This document shows positions 37,004-48,657 of a stretch of DNA of 64,000 nt, one piece after another. The notes under the pieces are model-generated. The model had not been told where the DNA came from and made no database searches. It worked only from the letters and a program-made list of their open reading frames with translations. The first letter of the stretch is position 1, and each line of letters opens with the position of its first letter. This DNA is from Epiperipatus broadwayi. Lineage: Eukaryota > Onychophora > Udeonychophora > Euonychophora > Peripatidae. The DNA lies in contig JAQFVV010006295.1 of the NCBI GenBank assembly GCA_028023455.1, positions 868,001 through 932,000 on the forward strand, written 5' to 3'. A program made the position numbers and the translations under genes.

Positions 37004-37674
37004 ATATATAGAGCCTGCAAAACAAGCTCTTAATGAGCTTTGAGAATATCCTCAACCCCAGACCAGTTTCTGCATCTAATGTCATCAGTGAGATGCCAGG
37101 ATATTCATTAAATTAAAAATACTAGGACAAGGCCATAACTTTATCTAATGTATAACTATTGAGAAGAAAATCTGAAACTTTCAGACATCCATATATCTAA
37201 AAATCCAGCTATCTAACTCATAGCTATGTGGGACTGAACTAAGTTCAGATACACCATATATTAAAGTAGCCTTAGCAATATAAAATCACCAAAGCCTTAA
37301 TCGCAAAAAATAAATTGATAAAAAATCAAGTCAGATGTCACATGACCTAATTTTAATAAAGCTCGTATTTACAAATGTTATATATAGAGCCTGCAAAACA
37401 AGCTCTTAACAAGCTTTGAGAATATCCTCAATCCCAGACTGGTTTCTGCATCTAGCATCGACAATAGTTATACATTAGATAAAGTGCTGGGCTTGTCCTA
37501 GTATTTTTAATCTAATGAATATCCTGGTACTTCACTAACAACGCTAGATGCAGAAACCGGTCTGGGGTTGAGGATATTCCCAAAGCTTGTTTTGCAGGCT
37601 CTATATATAACATTTGTAAACCCGAGCTTTATTAAAATTAGGTCATGTGACATCTGACTTGATTTTTTATCAAT
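37004..37674. mobile_element. Penelope-like (PLE) remnant with direct and inverted pLTR-like repeats
   Basis: The insert contains a unit starting TATATAGAGCCTGCAAAACA three times: direct at 37006 and 37381, inverted at 37609-37543. A second block (37315-37380, starting TTGATAAAAAATCAAGTCAG) is present once direct and once inverted (37673-37610). The loop segment after the first unit (37080-37165) is present inverted at 37542-37466. Tandem plus inverted terminal repeats with a long target duplication are characteristic of Penelope-like elements. No GIY-YIG or RT coding sequence remains. The assignment is by architecture only. Confidence 0.6.
37044..37106 (-). other. hammerhead-like fold in the PLE-like unit
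   Basis: On the minus strand: GAATATCCT (37106-37098), an internal GGCATCTCA, CTGATGA (exact core, 37088-37082), an 11-nt stem II region (37081-37071) best seen as TGC/GCA in the other copies, GAAA (37070-37067), an AC..GT-type stem III, then AGGATATTC (37052-37044), which pairs perfectly over 9 bp with the start. The base pair next to the core is poor. The two other copies of the unit have mutated cores. Confidence 0.4.
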
Positions 37675-37693
37675 TTAAAGTATATCTATTATT
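37675..37693. repeat. 19-bp target-site duplication, right copy
   Basis: Exact match to 36985-37003. Confidence 0.9.
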
Positions 37694-38231
37694 CACACTT
37701 ACTACATATGGCACTAGAATTTAAATCTTTATCATTTTTCTTTGATTATTTGGGCACAGCATTACAAAAATATTTTCATTGAAAAGAATAAACAGTGATA
37801 TGAACATTTTCAAATTTTAGTCTAGATTATCCTCATTTTTTTTTTAATCTTTTGTGATAATGTTTTTCCACTTAAGTCAAGTAGGTTGTCTAAGTTTGTA
37901 AAATAAGTCCAATTGTCAGAGCAGGAAGAAATTGTTACTATTACAAATGCCTAATCATTATGTAATAAAAATCTTAAACAAGAAAAATTCAACCAGAATG
38001 AGAGTAATCTGATGCATTCATTATCACATTTTACAGTGTGATAACTTAAATTTATTGATGGATAATCTGTTTATTTGTTGGAATAACTTACACATTATTT
38101 GCAGGTAATATATTTCTTGTTGTCAGAAACAAACATCTGATGAATACAGATGTTATTAAAATTTATGCATTATTTAGATAGATGATGTGTGTATTAAAAT
38201 ACAAGCATATTGCTGATAGATAAGTCAGATA

Positions 38232-40310
38232 TATGTCCCAATGAATTCTTATTGTGATGAAGGAATAGAGGATTTTTATGTTAATATACAAAATGCTCTT
38301 GATCAGACCAAACATTTAAAAATTGTCATGGAAGAATTTAATGCCAGAATTTATAAATGATAGAAATATGAAATTGCTGTAGATAAATTTGGTTATGGTG
38401 ATAGAAATGAGAGAGGATACAAACTTGTAGAGTTTGCAAGAAAAGAAGAACTATGTTATGAATTCTTTCTTTGGGAAAAATGCTAAACTGAAATGGACAT
38501 TGAAGTATCTAAAATCAAGATAAAACAGAGTTGGATTATATTTTGAATAATGGGTGTTCTTAATAGATTCAACACAGAATGATCATCAATTAATGAAGTG
38601 TAAAATATACATTAATGCAAAACTAGAGAGACAAAAATTATTTAAAATACAATATTAATAGATGATATTCCTAATTTTCAGAAACATTCTACTGAATTTA
38701 AATTAGAACTTGCAAATTGTTTTAATATTTTAGTAGACTTTGAAGATGGTATACATTTGACTGAAATCAATAAAAAGATATCTGATGCTCTATTGAAGAA
38801 TGCTAGAAAGAAAACTGATATAAAAAAGCAGCAATTTATTAATATGTTTTGTACTGAGACAAGACATTGCTTAAAGAAAAGAATAAATATAATTTTTTGT
38901 AAAAATGATCCATTAAGAAGAAGTGAATATTTAGAGTTTTGTAAAATAGCACAAAAAGTGTTAATAGTGATATAAGAAAATATAATTGTGAATTGGCAAG
39001 AGAAGCTATTGAAGAGAATAAAAGTCTCAAATATAAAACAAAGCTGTTTTACAGTAAGGAAGAAAAAATTAGAGCTATTTCTAAAAAGAGAGATGACATC
39101 ATAAAAAGTGTGGAAGGGTAATGAAATTATTATGGCATTTTAAGAAAAGCAGGTGAAAAAATAGAAAAAAGTATTGTCAAAGTTATATATCAAATGTTTA
39201 AATGATAAAAATTTACCAGATGATAGGAAGAATGCAATAATGGTATTGATATTTAAGAAGAGAGATAAAAAAGTCATTGGAAATTCAGACCGGTAGGTCT
39301 TCTATTACTTTTTTACAAAATCTTTATCAAAATAATTACTACTCTTCTACAGCAAACTTTGAATTCCAATCAACCAAAAGAACAGGATGGATTTAAAAAT
39401 GGTTTTAGCACAGTGGATCACAACTATAGAAAATACAATATGGGTAGACTATGAAAAAGCATTTGATTCTATAACAATTTCTATGGTAACAAAACATTGC
39501 ATCATTAAAATATTGACTCAGCATATTATTCTATTCTGAATAATCTTTATTAAAATGAAATGTCAGTGATAAAATGGGAGGCTATAGAAGTAAAAAGTAA
39601 ATGGAGATTGTTTAAGTCAGTTAGATTTTATAGCTTCAAGAAGTGTAAGAATCATCAGATAGAAGTAAGAAAGTAGGATTGAAAATAAATGTTAATAATA
39701 TTAAAATAATGTTCAATGACTTTTTTCCAAAGAAAATAAAGATTGATAATGATGATTTAGAAATTAGCAACTACAAATATCTTAGTTAGATTATTAATAC
39801 AGATGGAAACATAATATATGAAGTTAATCATAGATTTAAACTCTGATGGAATGCATTTGTAAGCATTGAAAGAAAATATGTCTATGTTTTTGAAAGGGAA
39901 GGTTTTTAATAAGAAGAGCAATATAGAGATTTCTGTTCATTCAGTTAAATATAGAGTGATATATGTTAAGAGTATCAATTAGAAATCAAAAACAAAATAC
40001 ATGAGTTAGAGAATAAACTGATAACAATGATACCATTGAAAGAATTAAAAGACTGAAATGGAGCTGGACTGGATGTATTGTTAGAAGAGATGACTATAGA
40101 CTTACATTTGAAGTTTTAAATTTGATTGTAAGTTAATATAAAAAACCTAGGAAAAATCACATATGAGATGGATATCTAAACAGAAAAACTAGATTAAATT
40201 TGGAATGTGGATTGATAATAAATGAAAATGGTGATGATTATGAAGATGAAAGATATAGCACTACTACCATAAAATTTTTGAGATTTATAACTGGTATAGA
40301 AAATATCTGT
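38232..40310 (+). pseudogene. RTE-type LINE (endonuclease-reverse transcriptase), heavily decayed
   Basis: In shifting plus-strand frames the order is as expected for a LINE polyprotein. The endonuclease has EEFNARI (from GDFNA), KFGYGDRNERGYKL and a SDH-type end near 38585. A linker follows with a 72-codon frame (38757-38975). Reverse transcriptase has LPDD, RKNAIMVLIFKK, EQDGFKNGFSTVDH and DYEKAFDSI (39200-39490). The YXDD block appears deleted between 39490 and 39660. The C-terminal part has GLKINVNNIK, ISNYKYLS, NTDGNI, LKWSWTGCIVRRD and a KPRK motif. This pattern matches RTE elements often annotated as craniofacial development protein 2-like. The remnant is about 2.1 kb where a full-length copy would be about 3.2 kb, with many stops, and is inactive. 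The 3' end is not sharply defined. Confidence 0.75.
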
Positions 40311-41569
40311 ATTTCAGTTCACAAGAAATGTTAACAATTTTCAAAAAGATGAGGCATAATATTATTCTCATTTAGATTAATGTCTCAGAGAACACATTTT
40401 CCTGATAAGTACTAAGGTATGCAATAGGTTGAAATTCACTTTCACATATTTTTGGCAAGCTTGCATATCTTGAAATAACTTTGGAATTCTGGAAATAGAA
40501 ATAATAATTCATAATAAGGTTATTTCCAAATTAAACATTTGCTAAATAGATAATATTCAATTCATTCTTAAGATTGTCAGTTTGCATAGAAAATTCATAG
40601 AAAGAAAAATCTTGATTTACTACCAAATAAATCTCAAGTGATGGAAGTTTTAAATGAGGATTATACATTTTTTAAAAAAGTTTATTGTAATATTTAAAAT
40701 AAAGAGATTAAACTTACGACTCAAGATTGCTTTAATATAAAAAGAGAAAAGTAATAATTAAATAAAATGAGTGGGAAGTCTTTATGTACAAAAAGATTAC
40801 TTATCAGAATATATAGCTCTATTATTTTTTGTAATTTCATTCTTATTTTTATTGATTGTAGAAATCTGCTTTTTGCTTTTATCATTATTTTAAAAAAATA
40901 ATTGAAAAGAGGAAGTGAGAAAATTATAATTCTCGTCATATTAAAAGAAATTGTTAGGATTGTTGTGTTTTTTTTTTTTTTTTGGGGGGGGGGGGGGTAT
41001 ATTGGAATACAGAAACATTAAAGAAAATATTTACAATTTTTTTCAGCATTTGGCACTAAAAAGTGAAATGAAAATTGCAATATCACCATTTCACTTTATT
41101 TTAAATTTAAAATGAAGTTGGTAATTGTTTGTTTATATATCATTTTTGAATTAAGTAACTAAAACTGAAAATAAATTGTGATATATCCAACCTTTGTTTA
41201 TATTCTCCCCTTATGTTATAATAAAATGAAAATATCAAAATATATAAATGCGGATATATATATATGATATGTCTAAAATATATATTCCACCTCATCCCTA
41301 TAATAATACTTATGCATTCCAATTGATTTATAAGTTCTCATTTCCAGAATGTTTTTTTTTCATACAAAAAAATCATTTCATAATTTGCACGGACTAAGTA
41401 GAATGCCATCATCATTAACTTTGCATTTTGGAACCATTTAAAACAAAAAAAATATTCAATAATTCACAGTATCATTATGGTAACTGAAAAAAGAAAATTA
41501 CATTGATTTAGATAGTGATCGATAGCACAATGAGTGCACACTGAGTCAGCAAGATGAGGAAATTAAGTG
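40311..41569. other. AT-rich DNA with a poly(T)-poly(G) run
   Basis: A T17 G13 homopolymer junction lies at 40967-40997. No coding signal is seen. Confidence 0.5.
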
Positions 41570-41570
41570 G

Positions 41571-42480
41571 TACTTTGGTATTATTGCTGTCAGGACATAT
41601 TACTCCAGTGACATATTATTTTAAGTTTATGGTATATTTAAAATAATGTTTCCAAGGAATGTGCAGACAAACTTAATTGCTAAAATTTGTCTGCAGATCC
41701 AGTGAAGGCATTATTTTAAAAATATTGCAAACATAGAATAATACAACACTGGGAATAATATATCATACTATGTGTAGTATAAAAGTTCAAATCTAAAAAA
41801 AAAAAAAAATGGAGAGATATATTTTGAAAAAGGAAAAAAAAAAGCATTATGATATTAAATAACAACAGGTAGTTGTGACTTTTTATACATTTTTTTTGAA
41901 TTTTTATTATGACACTTTGTGTTGTCAAAGCCACCCCCCCCCAGCATAATGTGGTACTTTGTGCTGTCATAAGCACCTAGCATGTGTAATACCAAATTTC
42001 AAATCTAAAATAAAACCCATCTTATTTCCAATGATGGAGAGACATATTCATTATGGAAAAAGGAGAAATATGGAAAAAAACTCTGAAACATTTTTTAGAT
42101 GGCGATCTGTAACAAAGTTTTAACTGAAAGTTTAACATTATATTTTAAGTATTTTTTAAAATATATATATAAAGTTTTAACAAAAAAACAAAACAAAACA
42201 CAAATATATAAAGTTTTAGTTATAAATTTATATTTTTAAATATAAAACCATGTTATAAATAATGCTAGAGATATATTGTGGAGGGTAAAAAAAAGTCTGT
42301 GGGAATTGAAGCATTTAATTTTTTTTAAAATGGAAAGAAAAGGATCTGTTTATTTGACATGGGTTAGTCGCATCAGGATTCTTGGTTGCCGTGACATTAT
42401 AAATGGAAACTTTGAATAAATATTACTGGACACAAGTGTCATTGGAGTAATATGTCATAGCAAGAATAATATCAAAGTAT
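41571..42480. mobile_element. TIR element, about 44-bp inverted ends
   Basis: The left arm (41571-41613, TACTTTGGTATTATTGCTGT) matches the inverted right arm (42480-42437, ATACTTTGATATTATTCTTG, then GACATATTACTCCA in both). The interior holds a diverged internal duplication: TTCAAATCTAAAA followed by ATGGAGAGA occurs near 41787-41815 and again near 41999-42043. There is no transposase frame, so it is a non-autonomous element of unknown superfamily. Confidence 0.65.
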
Positions 42481-42539
42481 CCCCTTGTATAACAATGATG
42501 TCTGCTGTATTAATATTTATTGTATGTATAGTTTTACCC

Positions 42540-43990
42540 TGCAGATGAAATCAACTAGCTTCCTTTGCAAAATAGTATGGAATGGTAGTTTTTTATTCTA
42601 TTGGGTCAGCCACTTGATGGCACTATTTATATGAAAAAGCACATAAATATGATGTTTATGTGCCCGCAGCCATCTAGGCCTAGATGCCTATACAAAAAAC
42701 CCAAAAAGAGGCTGTTTAATATGCAGCAGCTGGCAGCCACAGATGATGGCATTCATGTCTATGTTATAAAGCACAGAAAAGATGCTGTTTAGTGGTGGCA
42801 GGCCTGTTTTAGTGTTACACACTTTATCCCAATGCTCATAGTTCCAATGTTTGCTACAGTATTGTGTGAGGGGGTCTGGACTTCAGCCTGCCACAACTCT
42901 TCAAATATGCATGTCAAAGGAATTAGCTTACAAGTCATTCAACCTACTATTACCTCCTAACAATTGTCCACCCATTACCATGCTAGCCTACTCAATGTGG
43001 AACCTTCAAATCAATTTGGAAAGGGTAGGTCCAAGCAAGATTTGACAAGCTCACATGAATAGTCATGCATTTTCGCAAGAACATGTCTGCGACAAATAAA
43101 ATGGCTGACAGGTCGAAATTGGCCCAACTGTCATCCAGATAAGATGGCTTGCATGGGGAATTTATTAATTCTACTGGAATAGAATTTTTGCATAGGTCAA
43201 TTGATAAAGTTTTAATTCTTGCAAATGTGAAAAAGGAATAGTCTTCTGGCCTACATTGCAGGATTAAGATTTGACTTTTCAGAGCAACTTGGAGTTCAAG
43301 CAGATTTTGAAATTTGTTGGTAGCGTCAAATTTTTCTCGACTAAATTACAGAAATTGATAAAGAAAATCAGAATAAATTACGTTAAGCTTTCGGACCAAA
43401 AAAAAAAAAAAAGAAAAAAAGAAGGATGTTTGAGTGTGAAAATTCTCATAGTTCTATCCAGAGAAACCAAAAGTAATTGTCCAAATACCAAATCCATGGA
43501 TTAATTAATCCTGAAATACCCAACCAAAAAGGTGTACTAAAAAAAAGTAAAAAAAAAAGCCAATTGAGTTGGAAATTATTAATCGTTTTTAATAGGTGTG
43601 CCATTAAGATCCATACACATATTATTTTTCAGAGAGAGCTATTGTAAGAAATCAATCAATAAATAAAATTAATAAATAATTATTTTTTCTTAATCTTTTT
43701 CAAAAATGACCCGATAAAATAAAAGACAGTTCAGTAATTAAAGCATTCCCAGCATCATTGTTTGGCCACCACGATGTAGTTTTAAAGTTTGCGAGGAGGG
43801 GAGGGTTGCCACATGGGCAATTCTACTAGAATAGAATATTTGCAATAACGTATGTTTATGTAAAATTGTTCCAGTAAATGTTATTAAGGAAATTAATGAA
43901 TTACATTAACCTGTACGAATTCTATATTCTTTCACAAAGAATGGGGTGGGCCTGGTCAGCGCCATCAAATGGCTGCCACAATAGAATACA
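42540..43990. other. unidentified low-AT island
   Basis: This is complex sequence with no recognisable coding domain. The phrase ATTCTACTRGAATAGAAT occurs at about 43165-43185 and again at 43821-43838, suggesting a diverged repeat flanking about 650 bp. Three short frames (42601-42792, 42851-43045, 43271-43504) show no family signal. Confidence 0.35.
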
Positions 43991-45005
43991 AAAAAGGACC
44001 CTTGGAGCAAATCAAGAATTTTTTATAAAAAGTATGCAAAAAAAAAAAAACAAAAACAAAGTTTAACATTGAAAAAAAGTAATAGTTAATGAACAAACCT
44101 TTTATTAAAAGTAACGTTAATAAAAAAAGTACTAATCTGTATGTGTAAATGTAGTGTATAATAAATATATTTCAGCTAACATTATTATTTTTTATGATAA
44201 TTTTACATGATTGCTATTTTAAATTTATTATATCAGCCAAGATTAATATTAAGTGGAATCATGATTTGTTAAATTAAAATGAAAGAGGCAACAGAAAAAA
44301 ATGTTAACATAATGTACATTTTAAAATTTATTTTTGGTGCACTTTATATTATGTATTATAAATGTTTTTTTTTTGTTGTTGTATTTACCTAATAAATAAA
44401 ACTGAATTTTTTCAGCATTGTAAAAAGCATTTTAAAAATAATCATTTTTTTCCTTCTAAAAATGCAGTCTGTCTATTAAATTAAAAAAAATCAATGGACA
44501 ATTGATTATTTCAATAATGTAATTGATTAAAACTTTTTTTGTATACTAATATTGTCAAGCAGTTTTGCACAGAGAAATTAAATTTTGTTTTAGTGCAAAA
44601 AGTATTAAATAAAAATTACTTTTTAAAATAATATATATATATATTTTTAAATTTATTTAATGCATTTTAATTTTATATACTGTGAGAGTTTATTTTTAAT
44701 TACATACTGAATAATTTTTTTTTTTTTTTTTGGGCCTAGAAATTTACATTCATAATAGGAAACCTTTTTTGCCTTCACTGTGTCAGAAATTCTATTACTA
44801 TTGCAGTATGAATACTGAATAAAAATAATGTAAATTATATTTTCTTTTCACTATAATTGCAATTTATAGTAAATGTGTTTTTAATTACATAATGAATAAA
44901 TCTTATATGATACCTTTTCCCCATAAGATGAAACTTGCTATTTTATCGTGCAAAGATAACATTGTTTTGATAATATCAGTTTTCTATGATGTCACTAATT
45001 TTGAA
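43991..45005. other. AT-rich non-coding DNA
   Basis: Nothing recognised. Confidence 0.5.
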
Positions 45006-45039
45006 AAATGGTCACCATTTAAAAAAATGGTGACCATTT
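45006..45039. repeat. palindrome of palindromes
   Basis: AAATGGTCACCATTT and AAATGGTGACCATTT are separated by 4 A residues. Each arm is itself a palindrome around its central base, and the two arms are reverse complements of each other. Confidence 0.85.
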
Positions 45040-46324
45040 AGAAAAAAAAATAAATTCAGAAATTTTTTTGAAGATCATAATTATTCACAAATTCTCATAT
45101 GCAGGAGGCTAGGTATATGTGCATTAATGAATAAAAGTGTTTGTTTGTTGTAGAATTTGTTTGCTCAGAAAGCTTTTATTATTGAAGATCTCACTGCATA
45201 TAACACATGCAAAGGAATAAAAGAAAAATAAATATAAGAATAAATAAAATTAAAAAAAAAAAGAAACAAACCATTAAAGGATAATGCGTATATATTTATC
45301 TATTGATGATTTATAGGCTAATCTAGATCTGTATGTAATATGTGTATATATCACAAATATGAGGACAATGTCAATAGTCGATCCACACTTAGTGTACAAA
45401 AATGCTGTATCATTTGAGAGGAAACATGAAAATATGGTAATTAAAAAAATTACAAGAAATTAATGAAAATATTTTTTTCCATTATTGAAACTGATAATTG
45501 TTTTCTACAATCAGAAGTATTTACTTTTTTTTTTTTTTTTTACAAAATATATGTTTAAACTCAGTTTGTATTAAGGAATTTCAGTACCAATTTAGATTGC
45601 ACTCTCCACTATTTTGAATTTTAAGGATCTCCCAAAATCATTGCTGCCACATTCAAGCAATAAATGACATCGATAATCCACATATGGTCACAATATGGCT
45701 AGTCCGTACAAAATTGAAATTTATGTCAATAGTTAAAAAAATTAAAGCATAAATTTCATGTAACTATGCTTGATCAAATCACGTGATTAATATATACAAA
45801 ATATAAAAAATGGGTGGAACGAGTAAATTTTGAAATACTAAAAGGTCACAATTTCTAAAATCTGAATTTGAAATAATTAAAGAGAAAAAGTGAACGGAAA
45901 GAAATAATGGACACATATATTAATGAAAAAAAAAGGAAAAAATATTAAGAAAGTAAATAAACCACGTACTTATGACTTCTGCATTTTTTAATACTTCATA
46001 TCATCAAAAACATCCTTCCTTCTCTCTGTATACCTTACTGCAAAGCTCTATCATTAACCAAATTTTATTACAAAATATGCACATAATTACATATTAAATA
46101 AATATAAATTGATCAAACCAAGTTTCTAATTTCAAAATACTACAAGTTTATAATTTCTTAAATACAAATTTTATTATAATATTGGCCCATAATCACATGT
46201 TGAAATAACATATAAATATTGAATAAATGTAGAAACAACTGCCAAAGCATATTAATTCTGCGATTAACAATAAATTACATTTATTACCAAAATCACACTT
46301 TTCTTTATGTTTGCCGTAATATTC

Positions 46325-46592
46325 TATAAATACAATTTATCCAAACTTCAAACTCTTTTTAGCAAAACTCTTTATTTGTACATACACATACACCTATGTT
46401 TCAACTGACCTGCAGTCTTCTTCAGAGCAAGATCAAAATAGACTTGCTCTGAAGAAGACTGCAGGTCACTCAAAACGTAGGTGTAAATAAACTTGCTCTG
46501 AAGAAGACTGCAGATCAGTCGAAATGTAGGTGTATGTAGAAATAAAGAGTTTTTCTAAAAAGTGTTTGAAGTTTGGATAAATTGTATTTATA
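46325..46592. repeat. inverted repeat with tandem hammerhead-like units
   Basis: The left arm (46325-46430) pairs with 46490-46592, and a partial extra unit lies between (46442-46489). Each unit has CTGAAGA, one A, GACTG, a 5-nt loop, CAGTC, GAAA and then an ACGTA/ATGTA-like segment (46498-46524 intact; 46425-46399 on the minus strand; 46449-46474 mutated). The core, stem II and GAAA match the hammerhead layout; stem I pairing is weak. Confidence 0.8.
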
Positions 46593-46639
46593 GGAAATTA
46601 CATTTATCTTAACATTAGCCAAAAGAATAATTGTCTAAA

Positions 46640-46975
46640 ATAAAGAATATTAATTTTACAATTAATAAAAAAAATAGTAAATCAGATTTTTTCTTACCAA
46701 AGCGAATATTCTTGTGTGCTTTATTTCTCACATCATTACAAAAAAAAAGATAGAGATGAGAAAAAGTTAGCATTGTTCACATGTATCAATTTCAAGAGCC
46801 CATAAGGACTTCACGTGATCAAGTGTAGATCGATATCCATATCAGGAGATCAAATGTGAACAATGTTATTTTTTTTTCATTTTTTTTCTAGCTATATGTA
46901 ACAAAGGAAGCATGCAACATCAGAGTTTTTTTCTGGTAAGAAAATATCCAATTAATTGTAAAATTAATATGCTTT
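46640..46975. repeat. second hairpin inside the fold-back element
   Basis: AATATTAATTTTACAATTAA (from about 46647) returns inverted as TTAATTGTAAAATTAATATG at about 46952-46972. TTTTTTCTTACCA pairs with TGGTAAGAAAA. Inside, CATTGTTCACAT pairs with ATGTGAACAATG (about 46771 and 46854). Confidence 0.65.
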
Positions 46976-47000
46976 ATTTCAGCCAATTTCTCTTTCAGCT

Positions 47001-47745
47001 GTCGTATTTTAGAAGTTATAAGCTTTTAGTATTTTGAAATTATAAGCTTGGTTTGATCAATATTTATGTTTATTCAATATGTGGTTATAGGCATATATTG
47101 TAATACAATGTGTATTTTAGAAGTTATAAGCTTTTAGTATTTCAAAATATAAGCTTGGTTTGATCAATTTTACATTTATTCAAGATCTGGTTACAGGCAT
47201 ATATCGTAATAAAATTCTTATTTATAAGTTATAAGCTTTTAGCTTGGTTTGATTGTACATTTGCATTTTTTGGACAATACTTCATATCATCAAAAAACAT
47301 CCTTCCCCCTTTCTGCATACTTCAGCAAGGCACAAAGTGCCATCATTATTGCATTAAAGTTCATATTTTAGAAGTTATAAACTTGAAGTATTTCAAAATT
47401 ATAAACTTGGTTTGATCAATTTTACATTTATTTAACATATGGTTATAGGCATATATTGTAATAAAATTTGTATTTTAGAAGTTATAGCTTTTAGTACTTC
47501 AAAATTATAAGTTTGGATTGATCAATTTTATGTTATTTCAACATATAGTTATGGGTATATGTAATAAAATTTATATTTTAGAAGTTATAAGCTTTTAGTA
47601 TTTCAAAATTATAAGTTTGGATTGATGAATTTTTGCATTATTTCAACATGTGATTATGGACATATATTATAATAAAATTTGTATTTTAGAAGTTATAAGC
47701 TTTTATTATTTCAAAATTATAAGCTTGGTTTGATCGGATCAATTT
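47001..47745. repeat. tandem array of about 107-bp units
   Basis: AGAAGTTATA recurs at 47011, 47119, 47224 (variant), 47370, 47477, 47580 and 47688. Each is followed by AGCTTTTAGTATTTCAAAAT and TTGGTTTGATCAATTTTA. The 146-bp step before 47370 holds an insertion. Confidence 0.85.
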
Positions 47746-47922
47746 AGAGTGTGCTCTTCACCATTTTGAATTCTAAGGACCGCCCAAAACCACTCCTAAC
47801 ATATCCAAGTGACACCGGGTGGTTTATTTGATGTCAGTTATTGGTTGGATCTGTCAGTGATAGTTTTAGGCAATCTTTAGAATTAAAAATGGTGAAGAAC
47901 GCATTCAAAATCAGTAGTGGGA

Positions 47923-48517
47923 TTTTTTTTATTAATAATATTTTGTGACTAGGTAGCCTTGTGCAAATATTTATTCATACAAAAATATGGTATTCACTTT
48001 ATATTTGTTTCCTTTAAAATTATTTTTCTGATCAAGCTTAACATTTTTTTTTTTTTTTTAAAAAAAAAAAAAGATTTGTAGAATTATAATTCTGTAAAAA
48101 AAAAAAAGGCACAAAATGAAGTTGTGGAGATATTTAATGAGTTACGATTTTTTTTTTTTTTAAAAAAAAGAACACATTAAAATTATGAAACTTTGATAAT
48201 AATGAAGTGTTAGCACCTGTTGTGTTACATTGTCTTTTGGCAGATATCTCTGAATCAGAGTTATACTTTGATTGCAATATCATTTTTTAATGAAGCAAAA
48301 TATTCATTTAAAATCCATTTAATGATTATAGCTGCTAGATTTGTTTTGCTTTTTGTTATGCCTGTTTTTTTTTTTAGAAAAAGGAGGAAAAAAATCTTAA
48401 TTGAACAATTGTAAATCATTTATTTGACAAATCTGTGATGCAAATAATTTTTATAATTAACTTTAATGAATGGCATGATTAACATTTATAAATTTGAATG
48501 TATAGCAAAATTGAAAG
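47923..48517. other. AT-rich non-coding DNA
   Basis: Contains poly(T)/poly(A) runs (48046-48073, 48149-48168). No gene was seen. Confidence 0.5.
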
Positions 48518-48657
48518 AAAAACTGCTACAGTTGTCTTGCGTTGTTAGCCGAGAGGTATCGCAGTCGCCATGCAAGCAAGTAGTTGGTTGCAGACGGGTG
48601 TGGGTTCGCGTCCCGGCAGATGCTATGACATATGAAAAAAAAAAAACTGCTACAGTT
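48518..48657 (+). mobile_element. Young tRNA-derived SINE with target duplication
   Basis: The body (48534-48634) carries A box TAGCCGAGAGG (48546-48556) and B box GGTTCGCGTCC (48603-48613), then an A-tail. It is flanked by an exact 16-bp duplication, AAAAACTGCTACAGTT (48518-48533 and 48642-48657). The head resembles a leucine/serine-type tRNA (GCCGAGAGGT), but the anticodon arm does not fold, so it is not a functional tRNA. At about 100 bp it is nearly all tRNA-related. The A-tail and duplication show LINE-mediated insertion in trans. Confidence 0.88.

Larger units (their letters stand above)
45582..47922. mobile_element. Composite fold-back element with tandem-repeat arms
   Basis: The left end (45582-45690) carries the terminal sequence of the 1339-2173 family (CTCCACTATTTTGAATT, GCTGCCACATTCAAGCAATA). 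The right end (47748-47922) carries two inverted copies of it. Inside, tandem units of about 107 bp occur in one orientation at 47001-47745 and inverted at about 45770-46210. A direct repeat (ACTTCATATCATCAAAAA) lies at 45992 and 47279. Inverted ends made of tandem repeats are the hallmark of Drosophila FB-type fold-back elements. No transposase is seen. Confidence 0.6.

Noticed and set aside
48541-48625. A tRNA-Leu or tRNA-Ser gene
   Set aside because: The D-arm word looks like tRNA-Leu, but acceptor and anticodon stems do not pair properly, and the A-tail plus 16-bp target duplication show it is a SINE.
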